Below are positions 47,287-59,373 of a stretch of 64,000 nt of DNA, in pieces. Each line of letters opens with the position of its first letter. The stretch's first letter is position 1. The notes below the pieces were generated by a model. It had not been told where the DNA came from. It saw nothing but the letters and a program-made list of their open reading frames with translations, and searched no databases. The translations under genes were made by a program, and so were the position numbers. The stretch covers positions 4,594,963 to 4,658,962 of the forward strand of contig NC_033635.1 in NCBI RefSeq assembly GCF_001540865.1. Direction: 5' to 3'. The DNA is from Ananas comosus (lineage: Eukaryota; Streptophyta; Magnoliopsida; Poales; Bromeliaceae).

Positions 47287-50200
47287 ATGGGGTGCCGGAG
47301 CTCGAAGCCCGAGGAGGCGTCGCCGGTGGTGGCGCTGTGCCGGGAGCGGCGCGACCTGATCCGCGCAGCCGGGGAGCGCCGCTTCGCCCTCGCGGCGGCG
47401 CACGCAGCCTACTTCCGCGCCCTGGCGCGCGTCGGCGCCGCCCTCGACCGCTTCGTCCAGGAGGGCCTCGCCGCCGCGGCGGCGGCGGAGGCGGCCGCGG
47501 CGGGGGCGTCGCCCGTGCTCACGCTCCCCCCCTCCGAGGGGAAGGGCAAGTCCAAGCCCAAGATCGACGGATCCGAGCGCAATGGCGACAATGGCGACAG
47601 TGGCGGAGGAGGCGCGGCCTCCTCCTCTTCTCTCCCTTCGATTTCTCGCTCCGCTTCGCGCGATTCGCACCTACATTCCCATTCGGACTCGGATCACGGC
47701 GAAATCTCGGAGGAAAATGGTGGAATCGAGGTTGGAGCAGGTGGAGTACCACAAGGAGAAGCATATGGAGGAGGAGGAGGAGGAGGGTTTTCATGGTCTA
47801 ATCCTTCTTACCCTTTTTATCCTCCTTATCCTCCTCCTTATCCTCCTTCTTATGCTCCTTTCTCCAATGTTGGAAATGTGATCCCCAATTACCACTACAT
47901 GAAGTCGAGTTCGACGAAACCAACCACAGTGTTCCAAGAACCCTACACTACTTACTCCAATCAAGCATTTGTGAGTTACGATTACGAGGATAATTATCCG
48001 ATTTATGGTTATTCCATGGGCTCTACCATTCCTCCTGTTCAAGATCAGACTTTTTATGAGAATGCGGCACCGGCGAGTCCGCGAAGGGAAGCGAAATCCA
48101 CTGCTCCACCGCCGCCGCCGACGGCGGCAGCAGAGGGCTCCTCTTGGGATTTCTTCAATCTTTTCAATTCTTATGAGCAGTTGTTTCCGGGGTATGATCG
48201 GAGTGGGTACGCGGCGACTTCGTTGACAAGTAGCCCGAATTCAAGCGAGGTGAGGGAGAGAGAAGGGATTCCTGATTTGGAAGACGAGACGGAGCAAGAG
48301 ACGGTGAAAGAAGCAGCGAAAGAGAGGAAGGTGACGGGAAGTGACTCAGGAAAGAAGGGTTCCAGTGTTGGGAGTTCAAAAGGAGCCGCGGAACACAAAG
48401 AGGATGAGGTGAATGATGAAGTTGTTATAGAGAATGAGAGTATTCACTCCTCGGAAGATAGCGAAGCGAGAGGGAGTGTAAAGGAGGAGCAGGAGAAGGA
48501 GGAAGTACATGTGACGAAGGTTAAAGGAGTGAGCTTCGAGGACGATACATCATTGGTTAGTAATGGTAGCCGAGCGAGTAAAGAGAATGTAATGTCTGTT
48601 CATGGGACGAGAGACGTCGCCGAAGTGGTGCAGGAAATAAAGGAACAGTTCAACTACGCAGCGAGTTGTGGTGAAGAGGTCTCGAGAATTCTCGAGGTTG
48701 GGAGGCTGCGCTATAGATCGAGGAATAAGATTTTAAGATGTGGGTATTTCACTTCTTCGACTTTATATCTTAAATATATTGCCCACTTTAGTATGCATGT
48801 AAACTTGCAGATGTGATTGATTGTCCTAATTTTAGGTTTAAGCCTTTTCAGCTTAAGTTAGAAGCAAGTTCCATATTATTGCAAAACAACAGTTCTATAG
48901 GCGATATTCTGAATTGCGAATTGAGTACATTGGCTTTTCTTATTTAGCACTTGTGCATCTTTTGCGCAGGAAATTTTTTTGCCAGTATTTTTCCTGCGTT
49001 TATTTTAAAGAAATGCTTCATTGTCAGAAAAATATGCAGAAAATTGATTAAATATAGTTCATTGCAGTTATCTTATCAAGGATCTTGTATTCTATGTCTC
49101 TGCGTTCCGCAACATCATCTCGGACATCGAAGAGCTCTCCACATTCAACTGGAGATATGAAGCAGAATATGGCTATTCATACAAATTCCGAGAGGGTGAA
49201 TGATTTTGAGCTTAGCAACCTTACATCAGTATTGGACAGGTTGCATGAATGGGAGAAAAAACTTTACAAGGAAGTTAAGGTACGTCCTATAACACAATTA
49301 AGCACTAGTTGTTTGTGTGGTATGCAGGATAACCGCTTAAATGGTTGGATCAACTGCCATTTTTGGCCTTTTTCACTCTCTGAGATTAGTGTTGTGTGCA
49401 AAAAGAAGAATCATGAAATTAGTTTCTAATGACATTATCATGTGACTGTTCTAGGAAGAAGAAAATCTGAGGGTCATCTATGATAGAGAGTGGAAGCGAC
49501 TAAAAGCATTAGATGAAAATGGAGCAGAGGCTCATGAAATTGATTCCACTCGGGCTTCAATAAAGGCGTTGGTGACGAGAATAAATATTGTCATCAGATC
49601 TGTAAATGCTATTTCTAGCAGGATTCACAAGCTAAGAGATGATGAATTGCAGCCGCAGCTCATCGAATTAATCCAAGGGTATTGAAATTTGAAAACCAAC
49701 CTCTCTTTGTGCATATGTTAAAAACATCAGGTTTCTTCTACATGTTGATGTGAAAATATATTAATATGAATCGCAGCTTCTGTTTGGACAGGTTTTATTT
49801 GTTTTCCTTGAACTTCACAATTTTGTTTTAGCAAAATAGTAGGGTCCATTGGGCCGAAGAGTCGTCATATATTTGCTCCTTGTAGTTCCATGAAATAACA
49901 TAGGGATATCTATGGCTTCATGGTGACATTGTGATTAAGTGCCATTTTTTCTGCAGACTAATAAGAATGTGGAAGTTTGTCCTCGACTGTCATCGCAAGC
50001 AATTCCAAGCGATGGTTGAAAGCAAAGCCCAAAACCTAATACCAAAATTTGGGGGTCTACGAAGTTCTGCTTCAAAGGCGACGATAGAGTTAGAGCTAGA
50101 GCTCCTGAACTGGGCTTCGTGTTTCAGAGATTGGATTCAAACCCAAAAGGCTTACATCGAAGCCCTTAACGGCTGGTTGCTGAAATGGCTTCTCCAGGAG

Positions 50201-50734
50201 AAAGAAGAAACACCTGATGGAGAAGTACCATTCTCTCCCAGCCGAATGGGAGCCCCTCCTGTGTTCATCACTGCCAATGATTGGTGTCAAACCCTGGAAA
50301 GGATATCCGAAAATGGTGTAATAGATACAATGCGAGCTTTCGCTATAAATGTGCACAGCTTATGGGAGAAGCAGGACGTGGAGCAGCATCAGAAGCTGAA
50401 AACTGAATATCTGTCCAAAGATTTTGGAAAAAGGCTTAAATCTGTGCAAAAGGAATACGGGATTAATGGGCCTGTAGATGTTGATAAAATAGCTATGATT
50501 CTCGCCAGTAACGGGCCGATCGATGACCGCATGGTGGGCTTGGATGCATTGAAGAAGAGATTAGATGAGGAGAGGGCCAAACATGAGGAAGCCGTTAAAC
50601 AAGTCCGAGAGGCGAGCGCGACCAATTTGAGAGCGGGCCTGATTCCGATTTTTGAAGCGTTGGGGAACTTCACTATCGAGACACTAAAGGGTTATGAAGG
50701 AGTCAGAATTCCGAATGTTGGCGGAGTAACTTAA
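47287..50734 (+). CDS. DUF630/DUF632 family protein (putative bZIP/REL2-like), complete, 4 exons
   Basis: Exons 47287-48739, 49068-49279, 49455-49678, 49957-50734; GT-AG junctions, phases close to 888 aa. The start MGCRSSKPEE has the Gly2/Cys3 of N-myristoylated and palmitoylated membrane-anchored proteins. DUF630 covers about residues 1-60 with the CRERRDLI and AHAAYFRAL helices. A Pro/Tyr-rich stretch lies at ~170-195 and an acidic, Lys/Glu-rich low-complexity part at ~320-430. DUF632 starts near 440 (EIKEQFNYAASCGEEVSR) and runs into exon 4. In rice a member (REL2) affects leaf rolling; the biochemical role is unknown. The first 300 nt are very GC-rich and GC falls along the gene. The exon 1 donor (GTGGGT at 48740) was chosen for phase. 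HSP90 is divergent upstream. Confidence 0.9.
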
Positions 50735-51330
50735 GTAAAAGCTTCATGTAACCGGCTTTGGCTTTTCTGTCAAGCCGAAAGGTGGAAAAATCTCTGCTTC
50801 TCCAAATTTTTGCAGCTAAAAGATCAAATTTCGCAGTGGAATTACATTGATGAGTTGAACAACTCGTCGGAGGTCACTTTGGTGACGAAAGTTTCAACCT
50901 TCTGGTTCAGCAATAAGCTATTTCAACGGATTGAGGAGCTATTCAGATAATAAGTAGAGAATTACTTGATTTATTTTGCGATTTTCAGGGAGGTGATTTT
51001 CCCCGTGGAACCGGCTTACGCATAGAAAGATCGCATGCTCCAGGAGGCGACAAATTTATCGAAACCAGAAGCAGCAGCAGTTGATTTCTCAGAAGATAAT
51101 GAGCTGTAGAGTGAAGTAGTGAACTAGTTTAGGAATAACATTGCTCTGTGCTGTTCTCTAGATTATGGCTTTTCAAATCAATTTTTTATCTCTAGCTGTG
51201 AGGGGAATTTTGTCAAAAGGCCCTTGAGGAAGGGGCCATGAGTTCTTGTCTCTTTTATTTTTCTTTTCCCCTTGTGATGTAAATACATTTCCAATCTATT
51301 GCAGCATCAATTGTTGTATGGCTTATTTGG
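50735..51330 (+). other. 3' UTR of the DUF630/DUF632 gene
   Basis: Unique, moderately AT-rich DNA after the stop. TTGTGATGTAAATACA near 51272 contains the TGTA-type upstream element used by plant poly(A) sites. The exact end is not visible. Confidence 0.4.
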
Positions 51331-51396
51331 AGGCAGATTTTGTGCTTACTGGATCTGATTTTTTCTTTCTTTTTTTTTTTCTGTTTTTTGGTAGGG

Positions 51397-51850
51397 ACTA
51401 AATCACCTCATTTTTTAAACTCGCATGCGGGGGATCAAAACCTGATCTCTTGATCGAAGATTCGAGATACCAACCAACTGTGCTAAACAATCTGTCTAAA
51501 TTGATCTCGCTGTAGTTTCGGGGGAACAATCATGTTACCCACGAATCCGGAGACTAAATCACCTCATTTTCTAAACTCACGTGTGGGGTTCAAAACCCAA
51601 TCTCTAGATCAAAGATCCGGGATACCAACCAACTGCGCTAGACAGTGTATCTGAATTTGATTTTGTTGTAGTTTCAAAGAGTTAAATCACGTTTCCCAAG
51701 AATTCGAGGACTAAATCACCTCAAATTTTTTTTTTTTACACTCCCATGCATGGATCAAAACCCGATCTCTTGATCGAAGATCCGGGATACCAACCAACTT
51801 TGCTAGGCAGTGTTTCTGAACTAATCTTGTGGTAGTTTCTATTGCAAGTT
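51397..51850 (-). repeat. three ~155-160 bp tandem units with tRNA-like sequence
   Basis: Units start about 51397, 51551 and 51712 with GACTAAATCACCTCA. On the minus strand each contains an A-box-like TAGCGCAGTTGGTTGGTATC (the clearest is in unit 2, near 51625-51645) and a weak B-box-like GGTTTTGATCC. This is the layout of a tRNA-derived SINE repeated in tandem. No unit folds as an intact tRNA by eye. Confidence 0.6.
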
Positions 51851-52092
51851 ATGGCTGTATCTCCAGATCTTCTATGTCAAATGTGTTGTGAACCTGCTCG
51901 ACTGATCGAATTGAATGGAATAAGATTTTTTTAAAAAATTACCAATTAGGGTGAAATAATATAGGGATGAGATTTATATCATTCACGCATATTTGGTGTA
52001 ACATCGGACACATAATGGTATGCTCAAATTATTAGTGCAAAATACTTGAGTTCAATGGTTGGCATTGAAATCATAGTTGGATCATCTAACCC

Positions 52093-52766
52093 TAGGAGTG
52101 TAAATGAGCCGAACATGAGCGAGCTGGGTCGGCTTGTGTTCGACTCGCTTAATAAACGAGCCGAACACGAGCTAGCTCGTTAAAGTATCGAGCTACAAAA
52201 TTCAGCTCGTGTTCGGCTCGTTAATAAACGAGGCGAACACGAGATGGCTCGTTAAAGTATCAAGCTACAAAATTCAGCTCGTGTTCGGTTCGTTAATAAA
52301 CAAGCCGAATACGAGCTGGCTCACGAGCTGCCCAACGAACAATAAGTTAAAAGGATTAGATTGAATATATAAAAAAAATAAATTTATAAAATCTTATCCG
52401 TTAGACTTTGATCTAATAGTTGAAACTTTATATATAAATGAGTTTTTTTTTATAATTGAGTTCGCCTTTATATTTTTATTTTGCAAAAAAATAAATAATA
52501 AAAATATATATTATATATATAATTATTTATTTATATATATAAATATAAATTAAATAAATTATATAAATATAAAATATATATATTCGAGCTATTATCAAGC
52601 CGAACACGAGCGAACTGACCTCAGCTCGTGTTCGGCTCGTTTATTAAACGAGCCGAAAAATTCACCTCGTGTTCAGCTCGTTTACTAAACGAGCGATTCG
52701 ATCTCGAGCTCATTTCGAGCCGAATACGAGCTGACTCGCGAACAGCGAGCTGGATTGCCACCCCTA
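52093..52766. mobile_element. hAT-type MITE, copy C, with internal duplication
   Basis: Ends TAGGAGTG and CACCCCTA. It is longer than copies A and B because a ~73-bp block (with CTCGTTAAAGTATCGAGC and TTCAGCTCGTGTTCGG) is repeated at about 52150-52300. No clear target duplication. Confidence 0.7.
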
Positions 52767-52899
52767 GGTAAGGCTCGGTTGGGTGAAAAGGCGCAATGGG
52801 AAAGTAAAATTTAAAATAAAAAAATAATTTATTTTATAAAGAAATATTATGTTATGTAGATTATTATAGTTATTATAATAATTTGGCTCATTTACATAA

Positions 52900-53925
52900 A
52901 AAAAAAAAATTAATAAAATTTATTTTTGAAATTTTATAGACTCATACCAAATTTTAAAAATCAAAATGATCTTATTATTTTTCCTCATTCCTTTTCCTTA
53001 ATTTCCTCCTCCCTCTTATGTCCTTTGACACCACCGTCGTCTCATTCCTTTTCCTTTTTTTCCACTGCCTTCCTCTCCCTTCTCCTCCTCCACCGTCACT
53101 GTCGCATATCAGGAACGCAAACACGAGAGCGATGATCTTAGAGGGGTTCCCCCTGATAATAGCGGGGCGACGGTCGAGAAAGTCTAGGTTGCGCTGACAA
53201 TAACATGCAGATGATGGAGGAGAAGGGAGACAAAGGGGGCATCTATGTCGTTCTTTTTCTTATTTCATTATATATTATGTCCTCATTTTTTTTATTCATT
53301 ATGTATTGTACTATTTGATAAGTGCAAAAAAATTATAAAATAGTGCAGCATTCTATCATATAGTGTAACATTAAAAATTTAACTTTATGTTGCACTATTT
53401 TTATGGTCTATAGCACTAGTCAACGAGTATAACATATAGTCAAATAGTACAATATTTTTCTTAATAAAAAAATAAAGAAAATAAAAGAAGCAGAAGAAGG
53501 AGGAGGACATTGATGTCTCCTTTCTCTTCCTTCTCCTACTTCCTCTCCTCCTCCTCCTCCTACTCCTCCTTTTCCACCAGCTCTAACACCCCGTCACGCC
53601 CTGTCGCCTCGAATTGCATCACTACCCACACTCTCACCTCAGTGTTCCATGTCACATTCTAGCCTGTGTTGCTGCCGTCACCGTCACCAGCAGCGGAGAT
53701 GTAGGCCATGTCCAGACGATGGCAATGTGTGGACAGTGGAGGAAGAGGAGGGAGAAGAATTGAGTGGAGAAACAAAGAAAAGAAAGAGAACATAGGTTTT
53801 TTGGTCTGTTTCTCAAAAATTGATTCGAAACTGCAAAATTAAAGCAGACGGTCGAATTTTGCAAAAATGCAAAACTAATAAATTTTTTTATGCGAAAAGG
53901 TCAAATTTTTTTAAGATAATGAATT
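52900..53925. mobile_element. decayed Mutator-like element related to 45065-46946
   Basis: The right end (GCAAAATTAAAGCAGACGG…TTTTGCAAAAATGC) matches the outer right arm of the 45-47 kb element. The interior has the same kind of TGCACTATTT and TCCTCCTCC text. The left end is too diverged to place exactly. Non-coding. Confidence 0.4.
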
Positions 53926-55140
53926 TTGCAATTCTACTAAAATATGGAGAAGCATAATTTTATTTTTTTTATATCTTAGGCTATTTTAGCCTAGTAATAA
54001 CGACAATCACATCTCATGTACTATATTTCTTCTACCTATGATAAAAGCTTAAAAACCAGAGTCAAACTTTTTAAGTATACATCGCAATTTAAAACCTCTC
54101 TATTTATGTTGTGGTAGCTACACCTTAATAAGATTTAAATCTAAATTTAAATTTGAATCCTAGGAAATGCAAGACTTACAAAAGTACAAAAAACATGCTA
54201 TTACCTAAGGGGTACTACAGAATGGTGTAGCGAAAATATCCAAGAATGCATATATATAAAAATAAATTAAATAATGGTGCAATATAAATCACTATTACTG
54301 ATGCATACTATTTGGAGTTGTGTCATCTCGAAGCGTAGTCTATTCTTGGTTTACTATCCCATCCTATTTGTAAAATAAATTAGGCATACATCCTAGATAA
54401 TTAGAATACCATCTTAGAGAGCTAACAATTAATTAATTGATTTAAATATTCAGTAGTGATATATATTGTACACTTTTCAAATATGGTAATGAATATGTAT
54501 TGAATGTGTCTATGCAATAATATAAATGAAATCAGTCCCAACAAATATGATTAGTACTAAAACATCTACATATACCTCTGATATCGACAATAATCGTGAG
54601 CATAATATCTGAATAGCTCTAATACCTCAACCTAGACCAACTATTAAATGCATTTCTCATCCATGCTTCTGACCTCCAACATCGAGTGTTACTCTAAATT
54701 AAATAACTTATTATAAGTACCTAATCAAACTAGGAGTATGTTATTCATTCTTGCTGATACTATCTGAGAAGTACTTCTCTGGTCTATATGTACCCAGCTA
54801 TCCTGATATGCACCGATTATAAAAATTGATATGTTATAGAGTGTTGCTTAGCATAGCCCCTCAAGATCTTACTCGTACCCAGCTATACTATAATACGGAT
54901 GTTAAGATAAGATTTAACCCTATCACTCATGGTAGAGTTAGGTCACGTCCTAGCCTACTAAATTCGGCGTACATCAACTCACTGTATCTTACGCTAAATC
55001 TCCACTCCACGGCTCTTGACGATGGCACTGTCACCAATAAAATGTTGGTTTGATTGTCCCTGGCTCACCCGATAACCATATACACCGCTATCTCGAGTCT
55101 TCAACTTGCCATAAATTCTTGAACCTCTATTCGACATTCA
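53926..55140. other. spacer
   Basis: No gene recognised; a moderately GC block at 54830-55110 may be retrotransposon-derived but shows no motif I can name. Confidence 0.35.
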
Positions 55141-55142
55141 TC

Positions 55143-55392
55143 ACACACGCATGCGCGCGCGCACACACAAAGAACTAGGCCAGAATACTTCTAATAGCAC
55201 CAAATCATTGGTGCATACGAGTTTTTGGCCCTTGGATCAAAGGGTTGTGGGATTAGGATGATAGTAGTCTACTTGGGTTCAGTAATAATTGGTGAAATAA
55301 CGTGACTTAATGGATAGAAATAGTCAAAGGAGTAGATTTAATAGTGACAAAGTTAATAGCACTGAGTACTTGTGCTATTAAAAACACCTCAC
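55143..55392. mobile_element. inverted-repeat element next to a CG/CA microsatellite
   Basis: 55143-55170 is alternating CACGCATGCGCGCGCGCACA. The element at 55174-55392 has arms AATACTTCTAATAGCACC and the inverse of GTACTTGTGCTATTAAAAAC. Its interior TTTTTGGCCCTTGGATCAAA matches the elements at 32990 and 58557. Confidence 0.5.
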
Positions 55393-55423
55393 CGCGGCTA
55401 CCACACACTATTCCTTTACAAAT

Positions 55424-56540
55424 AGTTAAAGAAGTTGCTTGGTTTTTTGAAAAAGAGAAATGCTAAGTCTACACTTTGGGGGTTGTAATTTTTACAACCC
55501 TCATCCAAAGGACCAAAAAGATTCACCCCAACACTTCTCGGTTTTAGTTTAACAAAAAAAATGATGAGACTTGTTCTTACATACTTACATTACAACCCTA
55601 AAATGCTTGTTAGGGGTTGCAGCGCTTTCTGAAAATTATGAGGTAAAATTGCATAAAACCACCCTCAATTATATGTCAGTTTGAAATTGCCTCAAGAATT
55701 ATGTTTTCTTTTTGAATTGATACATCCTATAAATTTTTTTAAACCAAAAAATTTGGGATTATATCAAAATATCTTTGATAATTTCTTCATATTTGACAGT
55801 TTTGATCACTTTTTATATTTCAAAATAAAGTAGAAGATGTGCTAAAGTGAAGGATGTTAGCAAAAATTAACGACAGTGATAAAGATAGAGGTGTAATTCC
55901 GTGTCGAGCCGTCACAGTCCACATTGACCAGCCAGGCATAACCCGGTTTCTGATCTGCACGGTCTTTTTTTACATTCTTGGCCCAGCACGGCCCTCCAGC
56001 CCAGATAGCACGAGCAACGCCGGGCCAGGCCGGACTCCGGGCCGGCCCTTTATTTTCCTTAAGTTTTCTAAAAATAGATAAAATTTTAAAACATAAAAAT
56101 TAATATTTTGATAAAAACATAAAATTTAGAAGAATATTTAGAAAAACAATAAAAAATTAAATATTTATTAAAACTAAAATATTAAAAAAAATTAACAAAT
56201 TTTGGGCCAAAATATTCTCCCAACACTCAACAATGAGGCCGGGTTGGACCAAAACTCCGAAGGTCAACTAGGAGAAGCCCCGTATGGATCGTTAAAGAAG
56301 TTGCTTGGTAACTGAAAAATTATGAGGTAAAATTGCATGGGACCCCCTCAACTATATGCCATTCTGAAATAGCCACTAGAATTTTGTTTTCTTGAATTAA
56401 CACCTCCTAATTTTATTTTACATTTTTTGGTAATTTGATGTTAACCAAAAAAACTAGGGATTATATCAATATATTTTTGCTAATTTCATCATAGTTTTGA
56501 CCACTTTTCAGCTAATAAACTGAATTTGTTAACTGATTCT
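55424..56540. repeat. direct repeats flanking a GC-rich segment
   Basis: GTTAAAGAAGTTGCTTGG occurs at 55425 and 56292. ATTATGAGGTAAAATTGCAT with following text occurs at 55635 and 56317. Between the copies (55856-56290) lies GC-rich repeat DNA (GGGCCAGGCCGGACTCCGGG). The cause, old LTRs or segmental duplication, is unresolved. Confidence 0.55.
55463..55632. mobile_element. ~170-bp insertion present in only one direct-repeat copy
   Basis: Comparison of the two direct repeats shows extra DNA in the left copy, bounded by TGAAAA on each side. Its ends carry GGGGGTTGTAA and, inverted, CTAACAAGCATTTTAGGGTTG, suggesting a small MITE. Confidence 0.5.
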
Positions 56541-56634
56541 AGCTAATTGAGCCATTAATTTTTATTAATTTTTTATTAAATGATTAAAATAATTAAAAAA
56601 AAATAGAACTTATATAAATGTAAATTAGAAAAAT

Positions 56635-57228
56635 GGGAAAACTTCAAAAACCACCCCTGTGGTTTCGCACTTCTTCACTTTACTACCCTGTGGTTTGAAG
56701 TGTATCAATTTAGCACCATGTGGTTTCGCACTTTCTCACTTTACTACCATGTGGTTTAAAGTACATCAATTTAGTATCCTGTGGTTTCTTTTTTCTTTTT
56801 TCGTCGGCTCCTCTGTTAATATTTTATTAAATTATATATAAAAACTTCAGATACCCTATCTAGGTTTATCGAATATTTACTTTAGTACCCTTTTGTTTTA
56901 ACTTTGTCAATGACTTTTTTTTCCTCCGTTAATATTTCGTTAAATTATATACAAAAAATCTCAGATACCCTACCTAGGTTTATCGAATATTCACTTTAGT
57001 ACCCTTTAATTTTAATTTTGTCACTAATTTAACAAACAAAATTAGTGAAATGGATAATAAAAGAAGAAAAATAAAACTGCAGGATACTAACTTGATACAC
57101 TTTAAACCACATGGTACGAACGTGAGAAATTAAGTATGAAATCACAGGGGCTAACTTGATACACTTTAAATCACAGGGTACTGAAGTGAGAAAGTGTGAA
57201 ACCACAAGGGGATATTTGAAGTTTACCC
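56635..57228. mobile_element. Mutator-like MITE with perfect 9-bp target duplication
   Basis: Ends GGGAAAACTTCAAA and TTTGAAGTTTACCC, with inverted similarity continuing for about 75 bp. TAGAAAAAT stands on both sides (56626-56634 and 57229-57237). A 9-bp target duplication with long TIRs is characteristic of Mutator. It contains repeated ACCATGTGGTTT-type text and no coding region. Confidence 0.85.
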
Positions 57229-57526
57229 TAGAAAAATTAAAGTTGGGGGGTCTATTTTATGCTCCTATTGAAATTGCGGAAAGATTACATTATATGTGGC
57301 ATGAAAGTGTGATAAAAATATATTCTATTTATCTTCGTACGTAATATTGCAGTTCGTACACTGCACGGTTCAACCGAAAAATGCAAAATCATATCTGTAA
57401 AAACTTTCGCTCTAATTCCATTTTACCTACTAATATTAGATAGACCTCAATGCCGAACGGGCCCTTAGAATGGCCTGAAGTTGAGTAAATACACAAAGCT
57501 ATAGAATTTTTTGGGAGTTCCACTCC

Positions 57527-57690
57527 TCTTCTTTTTTTTCTTTTTTTTTTTTTGAGAGATAGGTAGCACGCTACACGCTTCGTTTATTTTATTTAGAAAT
57601 AAACTTAACTAGAAATGCGAATCAACTAGGATTTGAACTTGGGTCTCGGATATCAACCACCAAGCCTTTTGCCACTTGCTTTAGGGACGG
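57527..57690 (-). mobile_element. tRNA-derived SINE, minus strand, copy 2
   Basis: On the minus strand: GGCTTGGTGGTTGATATCC (A-box region), then AGTTCAAATCC (B box), then a body ending GCTACCTATCTCTC and a poly-A tail. It is very similar to 58181-58353. Confidence 0.7.
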
Positions 57691-58164
57691 TCGGTTGAAA
57701 AGAGGAATGATTTAAGCCCGATTTTTTAGAAAATAAAATATGTGACTAGTTTAAGAGTTTTTCAAAAAAGAACTAAAGACCCAATATATATACGTTAATA
57801 CTTTTAAAATATCTAATATACTGCTAAATTGACCAAAATACTTTTGTTGATTTTTCAAAAAAAAATTTCAAATATATTTCTAACTCCAGGATTTATTAAC
57901 AGGTTTAAAAGATATAAGATTCACATCCTAGCTTCTCAAAAATTAGAATTTACCTATTTATCTTATCAATTTTTTAATACTAAAAATTTTTTTAAAAAAA
58001 TAAATTCTTTATTCATGAGATGTATGATTTACATGCACAATATTATGTTTTTTTTTTAAAAAAAATGGTCATAGTTATGTGTCGGATTTTAATTGGCCTA
58101 ATCCTTAAACTCCTGTGAGATAGGAAGATTATGGGAACAGAAAAGTACAATATGCTTTCGAACG
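57691..58164. other. AT-rich spacer
   Basis: Nothing recognised beyond A/T runs. Confidence 0.4.
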
Positions 58165-58180
58165 CGATTCAGAAAATAGT

Positions 58181-58353
58181 GTTTTTTTTTTTTTTTTTTT
58201 TTGGAGAGATAGGTAGCAGTGTAGCACGCTATGCGCTTCGTTTATTTCATTTAAAAATAAATTTAGCTAGAAATGTAAATTAACTAGAATTCGAACTTGA
58301 GTCTCGGGTACCAATCACCAAGTCCTTTATCACTTACTCTAGGGACTGTCGGT
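58181..58353 (-). mobile_element. tRNA-derived SINE with perfect 16-bp target duplication
   Basis: CGATTCAGAAAATAGT flanks it on both sides (58165-58180 and 58354-58369). On the minus strand it begins near the tRNA-like part, with a B-box-like AGTTCGAATTC, and ends GCTACCTATCTCTCC followed by poly-A. Length is 173 bp. The perfect duplication indicates a relatively recent insertion. Confidence 0.8.
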
Positions 58354-58556
58354 CGATTCAGAAAATAGTTAGTATCTAATAGTGAGTACTATTATGGGAC
58401 TGAATACGTACGGTTGCGTAATTGAAGCGTGTCATTTGTTGTTTGACCACTACTTTGTGCGGTAGATGATTTGGCCATTTCTGAGATTAATTTAAAGTGG
58501 TCTAAACTAAACACCCCAGTGGTCCTGCACCCAGTAATTATATATAAAATAAAATA

Positions 58557-58796
58557 TAGAGTTTTGACTGGTGTGCTTTTAGTACCACCAAGCACCTAGT
58601 GCTATTAATTTTTTCATTATTAGATTTACCACTTTGACCATTTCTCTCTGCTAATCATATTATTTAATCAACCACCTACCCTACCCTAGGGGACCACTAT
58701 CATTATAATCGCATATCTCTTCGTCCAAAGGCCGAAAATCTAATAACACCAATGACTTTGTGCTATATATTAAAAGCATTCCAGCTTAACTCTATA
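58557..58796. mobile_element. short inverted-repeat element beside TA repeats
   Basis: Left arm TAGAGTTTTGACTGGTGTGC and following AAGCACCTAGTGCTATTA are mirrored by the right arm (inverse TAGAGTTAAGCTGGAATGC, AGCACAAAGTCATTGG). TA repeats follow at 58797-58808. Confidence 0.55.
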
Positions 58797-58823
58797 AATA
58801 TATATATAATAATTATTATTTAC

Positions 58824-59373
58824 AGAGTCCGGCTACTATACTCTTATGAGTACGATAGCCCTCGTACTCATAAGTCGTTTTCGATGATAGAGTTTCCAAA
58901 TCGATGATCCATACCGTTAAACATTATCTAGAGTATTTAAAACTTTCAGAAATCAAATTTCATAGTTTTTCTACATCATTTACCTTACGATCAAAAGCTC
59001 ATAAAATTGACAATTTTAACGGCCGGTATGGGATATTTGCTAGTTTAACTATGTAAAAGAATTGGAATAGATTGACTTTTTGATAGAAAATTTTATTCAC
59101 TACCTAGATAAAGATCAATAACTTCGATCTTAAATTGAAGGATCCGATCATCCATTTTTAGGATGTCGTTCAATTTTGACCATTCATTTTATACCCGTTT
59201 GATGGACTTTATTATGATTTCGAAAAATTACAAAATTTATTTTTTAGAAGTTTCAAATACTCTAGATCATATTTAACGAAATGGATCGTCGATTAATTCG
59301 AAAGCCTCATCAACGAAAACAACTTATGAGTACGAAGGGCTCTATTCTCATAAGAGTATAGTAGAGCACTCTA
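58824..59373. mobile_element. ~550-bp long-inverted-repeat element
   Basis: Arms of over 100 bp: CTACTATACTCTTATGAG…GTACTCATAAGTCGTTTTCG at the left, with the inverse at the right. The centre carries TAAAGATCAATAACTTCGAT. Related to 19913-20443. Confidence 0.65.

Noticed and set aside
47178..47801. 207-residue open frame overlapping DUF630/DUF632 exon 1
   Set aside because: Gly/Arg-rich shadow of a very GC-rich exon; the main frame has recognisable domains. Kept only as an upstream-ATG observation.
51600..51660. Functional tRNA gene
   Set aside because: The B box is weak and no cloverleaf could be drawn; three tandem copies suggest a SINE-derived repeat.
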